Below, piece by piece: positions 58,641 to 64,000 of a stretch of 64,000 nt of DNA; position 1 is the stretch's first letter, and every line of letters begins with the position of its first letter. This DNA comes from Alloalcanivorax mobilis (GTDB lineage: Bacteria; Pseudomonadota; Gammaproteobacteria; Pseudomonadales; Alcanivoracaceae), in assembly GCF_002864685.1 (NCBI RefSeq), contig NZ_NMQZ01000022.1, positions 24,991-88,990 of the forward strand, read 5' to 3'. The notes beneath the pieces were generated by a model that saw nothing but the letters and a program-made list of their open reading frames with translations, ran no database searches and had not been told where the DNA came from. The translations under genes were made by a program, and so were the position numbers.

Positions 58641-59258
58641 TTAAGATCCTTTGCAATGATCGGGCAGTGCCTTTTTCAGCACCGGCCAGGTGTTCTCAAG
58701 CAGGCGTGGCTGCGCCGCGGCGGTGGGGTGGATGCCATCGCCCTGCAGTTGCCCCGCTTCCACCACGCCGTCGAGCAGAAACGGTACCAGCGGCACGTCC
58801 TGCTCGCGGGCGGTGTGGGTGAAAGCCTGTTCGAACAGTTGGGTATAGGCCGGGCCATAATTGGGCGGAATGCGCATGCCCAACAGCACTACCCGGGCGC
58901 CGGCCTCGCGGCTGAGCTCGATCATGCGGGAAAGATTGCCGGCCAGGCGCTTGGGGGGCAAGCCGCGCAAGCCGTCGTTGCCACCCAGCTCGATCACCAC
59001 CAGCTCGGGCTGGTGCCGCTCCAACAAGCGCGGCAGACGGGTCAGCCCGCCGTCGCTGGTTTCCCCGCTTACCGACGCGTTGTTCACCGGCAAACCGGAA
59101 CATTGGCTCTCGAACCGTTGTCTCAATAGGGATACCCAGCCCTCCGCTTCTTCCAGACCATAGGCCGCACTGATGCTGTCGCCCAGCACCAGCACGCCAT
59201 CGGCGCGGGCGGTAAACGGCACCAGCAACAGCACCAGAATCAGCAGGCGTTTGCTCAT
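58641..59258 (-). CDS. tesA: Arylesterase / lysophospholipase L1 (TesA-like)
   Basis: A 205-residue SGNH hydrolase. After a signal peptide (LLILVLLLVPFTARA) come the blocks VLVLGDSISAAYGL (nucleophile Ser), VNNASVSGETSDGG, VIELGGNDGLRG and the Asp-His block GDGIHPTA. TesA is a periplasmic thioesterase, protease I and lysophospholipase. The start at 59258 abuts, head to head, the ybbA start at 59259 (CATATG), the same arrangement as tesA-ybbA in enterics. Confidence 0.92.
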   Translation of the reverse strand: MSKRLLILVLLLVPFTARADGVLVLGDSISAAYGLEEAEGWVSLLRQRFESQCSGLPVNNASVSGETSDGGLTRLPRLLERHQPELVVIELGGNDGLRGLPPKRLAGNLSRMIELSREAGARVVLLGMRIPPNYGPAYTQLFEQAFTHTAREQDVPLVPFLLDGVVEAGQLQGDGIHPTAAAQPRLLENTWPVLKKALPDHCKGS

Positions 59259-59933
59259 ATGACCAACACTCCCGTACTTGTTGCGCGACAACTTAGCAAA
59301 ACGGTTTCCGCCCCGGAAGGCGAACTGACCTTGTTGCAGGATATCGCGTTGAGCGTCAACGCCGGCGATTCGCTGGCAATTACCGGCCCTTCCGGTTCCG
59401 GAAAATCCACCCTCCTCGGCTTACTGGCCGGGCTGGACATCCCCAGTTCTGGTGAAGTCAGAGTGGCCGGCGAAGCGTTCAGTTCCCTCGGCGAGGACGC
59501 GCGCGCGGCGCTGCGCGGGCGTCACTGCAGCTTTGTGTTTCAGGCGTTTCATCTGGTCGGCGATCTCAGCGCCGTGGAAAACGTCATGCTGCCACTGGAA
59601 ATCGCCGGCACCGGCGGCGCCCGCGAGCGCGCCCGGCACTGGCTGGAGCGGGTCGGCCTGGGCAATCGGGAGCGCCATTTCCCGGCCCAGCTGTCCGGCG
59701 GTGAACAACAACGGGTGGCACTGGCGCGGGCCTTCGCCATGCAACCGGCACTGCTGTTCGCCGATGAGCCCACCGGCAGCCTGGACCGCGCCAATGGCGA
59801 TCACGTGGCGCGGTTGCTGTTCGATCTGAACCGCGACCACGGCACCGCTTTGGTGCTGGTCACCCACGACCCGGCATTGGCCGCCCATTGCGCGCACCAG
59901 CGCGAACTGGTGGAGGGCCGGCTCGGTGATTGA
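59259..59933 (+). CDS. ybbA: ABC transporter ATP-binding protein (YbbA-like)
   Basis: A 224-residue ABC ATPase of the LolD/MacB-like group. Walker [16 protein letters not shown]-loop [10 protein letters not shown], signature [15 protein letters not shown] and Walker [13 protein letters not shown] are intact. It overlaps the permease gene by 8 bp. With that FtsX-type permease it forms a YbbAP complex, proposed to remove substances from the membrane beside TesA. Confidence 0.93.
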   Translation: MTNTPVLVARQLSKTVSAPEGELTLLQDIALSVNAGDSLAITGPSGSGKSTLLGLLAGLDIPSSGEVRVAGEAFSSLGEDARAALRGRHCSFVFQAFHLVGDLSAVENVMLPLEIAGTGGARERARHWLERVGLGNRERHFPAQLSGGEQQRVALARAFAMQPALLFADEPTGSLDRANGDHVARLLFDLNRDHGTALVLVTHDPALAAHCAHQRELVEGRLGD

Positions 59934-62382
59934 TGGCGCCCTGCAAGGGCTGTTGCGCCCCTGGCGCTCCTCGGCCTTTCGCATCCAGGCGCTGGCGCTG
60001 TTGGTGGCGGCGCTGGCGATCGCCGCCGTGGTGCTGCTGCGCGGCGAACTCGAACACCGCTTCTCCACCCGCACCGCCGAGGCCCTGGGCGGCGATCTGG
60101 TTCTGGAAGGCAGCGACCCGGCCAGCGCGGCGCAACGGGCACTGATTGGCGACGCCCCCCATTCACGCACGCAACGTTTCACCACCGTGTTGGTGAACGG
60201 CGACACTTTTGTATTAAGCAGCGTCAAAGCGGTGGACGAGCAGTACCCGCTGTACGGCCGCCTGACGGTGGCGCCGAGCCGCTTCGGCGAGCCCACCGTG
60301 GTCGATCACGGCCCGCGCCCCGGCCACGTCTGGCTGGCCGGCACCGCTCTGGATCGCCTGCGGCAGCAGGTCGGCGACACCGTGACCGTGGGCAGCCGCG
60401 CGTTGCGGGTCAGCCGCGTGCTGATTCAGGAACCGGATCAAGGCGCTGGCTTTTACAGCATGAACCCCAGGGTGCTAATGGCGTTGGCGGACGTGCCCTC
60501 CACCGGCATCCTCGGACCCGGCACCCGGGTGCACGATGAAATCCGCGTGCGCGCCCCCGGCGATGCCCTGGCCACCTTGCAACAGGCCCTGGAACCGACC
60601 CTCGCCGCCGGCCAGGAGATCGACACCCGCGAACAGGCCGGCCTGCGCTCCATGGGGCCCCTGCGCCAACTGACCCTGTGGGGGCAACTGGCGGTGATGA
60701 TGGTGGTGCTGCTGTGCGGCGGCGCGGTCTACCTGGCCGCCGGCGTGCGCAGCACCGAACAGGCGCGCCGCTGCGCGGTGATGAAAACCTTCGGCGCCAG
60801 CCGGCGGCGCATTCTGTCCCGAGTGCTGGGCCGCGAACTCACCGCCCTGCTGCCGTCGATGCTGCTCGGGCTGGCACTGGCCGCCCTGGCGTTCAGCGCA
60901 CTGCAAAACTGGCTGGGCGATCAATTGCAATGGCGCCCCACCGTGGTCACCTGGCTGTTGCTGGCGCTGGCGCCTCTGGTGATCTGGGGCGGCTTCGCCC
61001 TGCCCCGCCTGTGGCGCCTGGCGGACCTGCCGGCGCGCCAGATCCTCAGCGACCAATTGGACGCCCCGGCGGCCCGTGCCGGCCTCAATCTGCTCGGCGC
61101 GCTGATGGCGCCGGTGCTGGTGGCGATGATGCTGTCCGGCTCGCTGCTGGCGCTGGGGCAATTACTGCTGTTGATGGTGGCGGTGGCGGTGGGGCTGCCG
61201 CTGTTGCTGTGGGGGCCGCTACGGCTGGCCGACCGGGCCGGGGCGCGGCTGCCGCTGGCGACGCGGCTGTCGTTGCGGCGGCTGGCGCGGCGCCCGCTCA
61301 CCACCCTGCCGACCCTGGCGGCCATGGTACTGGCCCTGGCGGTGATGTCGCTGGCCACCCAGGTTGGCCAGCAGCTGCTGGGCCAGTGGCGCGCCACCCT
61401 GCCGGAGAAAGCGCCCAACTACTTCGTGCTGAACCTGTTCGATCAGGATCTGCCCGGCTTCAAGCAATGGCTGCGCGACCATGACGCCGACGCCCCGGCG
61501 GTGTACCCGGTGGTGCGCGCCCGGCTCACCGAAATCAATGGCGAGCCGGTGCGCGAAGCGGTCACCAAGGAACGCGATGAAGACGACCGTGGCCGCCGCG
61601 CGCTCAACCGCGATCTGTCCCTGACCGAATCCGCCAGGCTGCCGGACAGCAACACCGTGACCGGCGGCCGCTGGCTGCAAGCGACACCCGGCCAGGTGTC
61701 GGTGGAATCGGAGCTGGCCGAATCCCTGGGGCTCAAGCCCGGCGACCGGCTCACCTTCACCGCCCAGTCCGGTCAGACCGAGGCCACCGTGGTGGGGCTT
61801 CGTGAGGTGGACTGGGAGAGTTTCGAGCCGAATTTCTACTTTATGTTCAGCCCCGGCTCCCTCGAGGGTATGAACCGTTACTGGCTGACCAGCTTCTACC
61901 TGCCCGCCGAGCGCAGCGTCGACCTGCCCGATCTGATCCGCCAGTTTCCGCAGATCACCCTGCTCGACGTCAACGCCCTGCTCGACCAGGCCCAGGCGCT
62001 GATTGATCGCGCCAGCCGCGCCGCCACCGCGCTGGCGGTGCTGCTATTGTGTGCCAGCGTGTTGGTAATGACGGCCGCCTGGCTGGCCGGACGCGGCCAG
62101 CGCCGCCGCGACGAGGCGCTGCTCAGAGTGCTGGGCGCGCGCACCTCACTGCTGCGCCGGGTGGCGCTGATCGAACAGGCGCTGCTGTTGGGCGGCGCCG
62201 CCGTGTTCGCCCATCTGCTGCACCTGGCCGCCCTGTGGCCGTTGGGCGCCAAACTGTTCGACGGTGACATGCCGCTCTCACCGGTGATTCTGCTGCCCTG
62301 GCTGGTGGTGATCCCACTGCTGCTGGCCCAGGCGATCGCACCGCGCGGCGAGGCCCGGCCATTGGCGCGGTTGGTGGGTTAG
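59926..62382 (+). CDS. ybbP: ABC transporter FtsX-type permease (YbbP-like)
   Basis: An 818-residue permease. Layout: one N-terminal helix, a periplasmic domain, a block of helices around residues 255-480 (with VRSTEQARRCAVMKTFGASR as the FtsX coupling segment), a second periplasmic domain and three C-terminal helices. The second copy GQRRRDEALLRVLGARTSLL completes the family. The start is GTG 59926 with TGGAGG upstream. Partner of ybbA. Confidence 0.92.
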   Translation: MIDGALQGLLRPWRSSAFRIQALALLVAALAIAAVVLLRGELEHRFSTRTAEALGGDLVLEGSDPASAAQRALIGDAPHSRTQRFTTVLVNGDTFVLSSVKAVDEQYPLYGRLTVAPSRFGEPTVVDHGPRPGHVWLAGTALDRLRQQVGDTVTVGSRALRVSRVLIQEPDQGAGFYSMNPRVLMALADVPSTGILGPGTRVHDEIRVRAPGDALATLQQALEPTLAAGQEIDTREQAGLRSMGPLRQLTLWGQLAVMMVVLLCGGAVYLAAGVRSTEQARRCAVMKTFGASRRRILSRVLGRELTALLPSMLLGLALAALAFSALQNWLGDQLQWRPTVVTWLLLALAPLVIWGGFALPRLWRLADLPARQILSDQLDAPAARAGLNLLGALMAPVLVAMMLSGSLLALGQLLLLMVAVAVGLPLLLWGPLRLADRAGARLPLATRLSLRRLARRPLTTLPTLAAMVLALAVMSLATQVGQQLLGQWRATLPEKAPNYFVLNLFDQDLPGFKQWLRDHDADAPAVYPVVRARLTEINGEPVREAVTKERDEDDRGRRALNRDLSLTESARLPDSNTVTGGRWLQATPGQVSVESELAESLGLKPGDRLTFTAQSGQTEATVVGLREVDWESFEPNFYFMFSPGSLEGMNRYWLTSFYLPAERSVDLPDLIRQFPQITLLDVNALLDQAQALIDRASRAATALAVLLLCASVLVMTAAWLAGRGQRRRDEALLRVLGARTSLLRRVALIEQALLLGGAAVFAHLLHLAALWPLGAKLFDGDMPLSPVILLPWLVVIPLLLAQAIAPRGEARPLARLVG

Positions 62383-62441
62383 AGGCGGTGGGAACAGGGC
62401 AAGGCCGTAGCGGATCAGGGGTTTCTGCTTTGTAGATGGGG

Positions 62442-62554
62442 GCTGCAAGCTTCAAGCTTCAAGCTTCAAGCTTCAAGCTTCAAAACGACCGGAGCCACGC
62501 GCTTTTTGCAGCTTGCAGCTTGCAGCTTGCAGCTTGAAGCTTGAAGCTTGAGGC
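62442..62554. repeat. Inverted array of 7-bp repeats between convergent genes
   Basis: Six units (GCTGCAA once, then GCTTCAA five times, 62442-62483) are followed, after 22 bp, by seven units on the complementary pattern (TTGCAGC four times, TTGAAGC twice, TTGAGGC, 62506-62554). The right arm abuts the stop of the exporter gene. Same layout as the array at 20836-20914. It would fold into a very long hairpin. Confidence 0.88.
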
Positions 62555-63736
62555 TCAGCCACGAGCGCGCCCCAAAAACCAATAGCTGGCCAGCGCCAGA
62601 CACGCGCAGAGCGCCATCAGCACGGTCATCGGCAACGGCGTGCCGTCGTGAATCAGCCCCAACCCGGAGCCGATCAGGCCGGCCATCAGGAACTGCAGGC
62701 AGCCGTTCAGGCCGGTGGCGGCGCCGCTGTCGTTGTCGAAATAGGCGAGAAAACTGGCCATGGCATTGGGGATCGCCAGGGCCGCCATGCTCGCCACCGT
62801 CATGATCAGCGGCACCACGTTCCAAAGGCTCAGCTCGCCAAGCAAGGCGATGGTCAGCAACGCCAGCGCAGCCAGCGTCTGAATCATCAGGGCGACGCCA
62901 AGAATCGCCGGGCTTTCGTAATAACGCAGCAACACCGCGTTAACCCGGTTGAGCGTCAGCATGCCCACCACGTTGGCGCCGAACAGAATCGGGAAGCGGC
63001 TCTCATCCACCTGGAAATAATCGATGTACAAAAACGCGGCGTCGGTAATAAAGATGAACATGGCGGAAAACGCCAGGCCATTGGCAAGGATATAGCCCAT
63101 CGCCCGGCGCTGCCGCAGTACCCGCCCATAAGCGGCGAACATGCGGTGACGCAACGGCTCGTCCACCACCCGGGGCGTCACCGTGGGCACACCGAAACGC
63201 AGAATCAGCATCACCAGTAACGCATAGCCGGCCAGCATCACGAAGATGCTGCGCCAGCCGGCCAGCGCCAGCAGCGCCGCGCCCATCGCCGGGGCCACCA
63301 GCGGCGCCAGCAACAACACCAGCCCCACCGTGGTCAACACCCGCGCCGCCTCCCGGCCGCTGAAGTTGTCGCGCACCGAGGCCGCGGCGATCACCACCGT
63401 GGCACCGCCGCCCAGGGCCTGCACCACCCGCAACAGATACAGGCTCCACACCTGCTGGCACACAGCGATGCCCAGACTGGCGGCGATGAACACCAGCAAC
63501 CCGGTGAACGCCACCGGCTTGCGCCCGAAATGGTCCGACAATGGCCCGCCCAGCCACTGCCCCAGGGCCACGCCGATCACGTACAGGCTCACCGACAACT
63601 CCACCGTGTGCACCGCCACGCCGAAGTCATCGGCCATGGTCGGCAGCGCCGGCAGGTAGGTGTCGATCGCCAAGGGACCAATAGCGACCAGCCCGCCCAG
63701 CATGATGGCCAGGCGCACGGGAGAAATCAGCGGCAT
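62555..63736 (-). CDS. Bcr/CflA-family multidrug exporter (MFS)
   Basis: A 393-residue major-facilitator protein with twelve helices. The diagnostic N-terminus is AIGPLAIDTYLPALPTMADD, motif A is GPLSDHFGRKPV, and motif C-like segments include LLAPLVAPAMGAALLALAGWR. Bcr/CflA proteins export bicyclomycin, sulfonamides or similar drugs. ATG 63736 is used; a TTG two codons upstream is possible. Confidence 0.9.
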   Translation of the reverse strand: MPLISPVRLAIMLGGLVAIGPLAIDTYLPALPTMADDFGVAVHTVELSVSLYVIGVALGQWLGGPLSDHFGRKPVAFTGLLVFIAASLGIAVCQQVWSLYLLRVVQALGGGATVVIAAASVRDNFSGREAARVLTTVGLVLLLAPLVAPAMGAALLALAGWRSIFVMLAGYALLVMLILRFGVPTVTPRVVDEPLRHRMFAAYGRVLRQRRAMGYILANGLAFSAMFIFITDAAFLYIDYFQVDESRFPILFGANVVGMLTLNRVNAVLLRYYESPAILGVALMIQTLAALALLTIALLGELSLWNVVPLIMTVASMAALAIPNAMASFLAYFDNDSGAATGLNGCLQFLMAGLIGSGLGLIHDGTPLPMTVLMALCACLALASYWFLGRARG

Positions 63737-63820
63737 GAACAAATTCCGAAGTGGATGAACGGCAGGCGCACAAGCCTACCATCCTGGGGGGCGTTCTGGC
63801 TGCCTTGGAAAGCGTGCCTG

Positions 63821-63863
63821 CACGCAGCACGCTTGCACGCAACACGCAACACGCCGGCACGCT
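63821..63863. repeat. Array of CACGCNN-type repeats
   Basis: About six copies of CACGC spaced 7 or 8 bp apart (CACGCAG, CACGCTTG, CACGCAA, CACGCAA, CACGCCGG, CACGCT) upstream of the exporter gene; a preceding GCGTGC gives partial inversion. Reminiscent of the other two heptad arrays but less regular. Confidence 0.6.
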
Positions 63864-63893
63864 AAAACGGCTGCCACCGGCGTCACCGGCTCC

Positions 63894-64000
63894 TTAATAA
63901 GGTTCTTCGCGGAATAGCGGGAATCCGTTTTTGACCAGAGGCTTTACGGTCGGTTTTTTGGGGTGGGGTTGGTCTCTCCATCCGGGGTCGGGCAACCGGG
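63894..64000 (-). CDS. Possible C-terminal end of a gene running off the window
   Basis: Read leftward, a frame stays open from the window edge to a TAA at 63896-63894, encoding about 34 residues ending FPLFREEPY. The Lys/Pro-rich end (PHPKKPTVKPLVKNG) could be a real C-terminus, but the fragment is too short to name. Confidence 0.35.
   Translation of the reverse strand, partial: RLPDPGWRDQPHPKKPTVKPLVKNGFPLFREEPY

Noticed and set aside
62442..62554. CRISPR array
   Set aside because: Units are 7 bp without spacers and are arranged as an inverted pair between convergent gene ends.

Overview
The window is a GC-rich gammaproteobacterial chromosome segment. Gene content and order (rluB-scpB-scpA-trpS, yciO-rnm-yciB-yciI, ybbA/ybbP against tesA, a three-gene pnt operon, several alpha/beta hydrolases, an MpaB-type oxygenase) suggest an Alcanivorax-like marine or hydrocarbon-associated organism; this taxonomic call is inference. 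A canonical XerC/XerD dif site at 35984-36011 indicates that the window lies at the replication terminus. No rRNA, tRNA or CRISPR array was seen.

Left chromosomal arm (1-24398). Mostly single housekeeping genes: two ABC1/UbiB-type kinases, a small SET-domain protein, an RluA-type pseudouridine synthase overlapping lon, a lipoprotein hydrolase, an EamA exporter preceded by a truncated rimO fragment, thpR, the pntAa-pntAb-pntB transhydrogenase operon, an MpaB-like oxygenase, the Prc protease, an SpmA/SpmB-type fusion protein, an AlkB-like dioxygenase, a CorA transporter, a metallo-hydrolase, YaaA and a tandem universal stress protein.

Integrated element (about 24399-36000, 11.6 kb). It lies between two copies of an 18-bp dif-derived sequence and encodes no recombinase, so it probably uses host XerCD. 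It carries an inward-reading HTH-like regulator at each end and one long rightward train of about 24 overlapping genes. These include an HUH/GPA-type rolling-circle replication protein, a small FtsK/HerA-type packaging ATPase, a 282-residue beta-rich protein that best fits a double jelly-roll major capsid protein, many small single-helix membrane proteins, a penton/spike candidate and a membrane-anchored lysozyme-like protein. The set fits a tailless, membrane-containing, PM2/corticovirus-like prophage better than a filamentous or tailed phage. This is the most interesting region.

Right chromosomal arm (36012-64000). An alpha/beta hydrolase and a phosphoesterase, bioA, a TraF-like outer-membrane protein, a divergent LysR/EamA pair, a MoxR-VWA pair, rsmE, the rluB-scpB-scpA condensin operon, trpS with an apparent iron-sulfur motif, yciO and rnm, yciB-yciI, an SH3 membrane protein, a CoA-transferase, an acyltransferase, a large DUF349 protein, DUF924, tesA head-to-head with ybbA-ybbP, and a Bcr/CflA exporter. 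Two convergent gene pairs (20832-20920 and 62383-62554) are separated by inverted arrays of 7-bp repeats, and a third 7-bp-like array lies upstream of the exporter.
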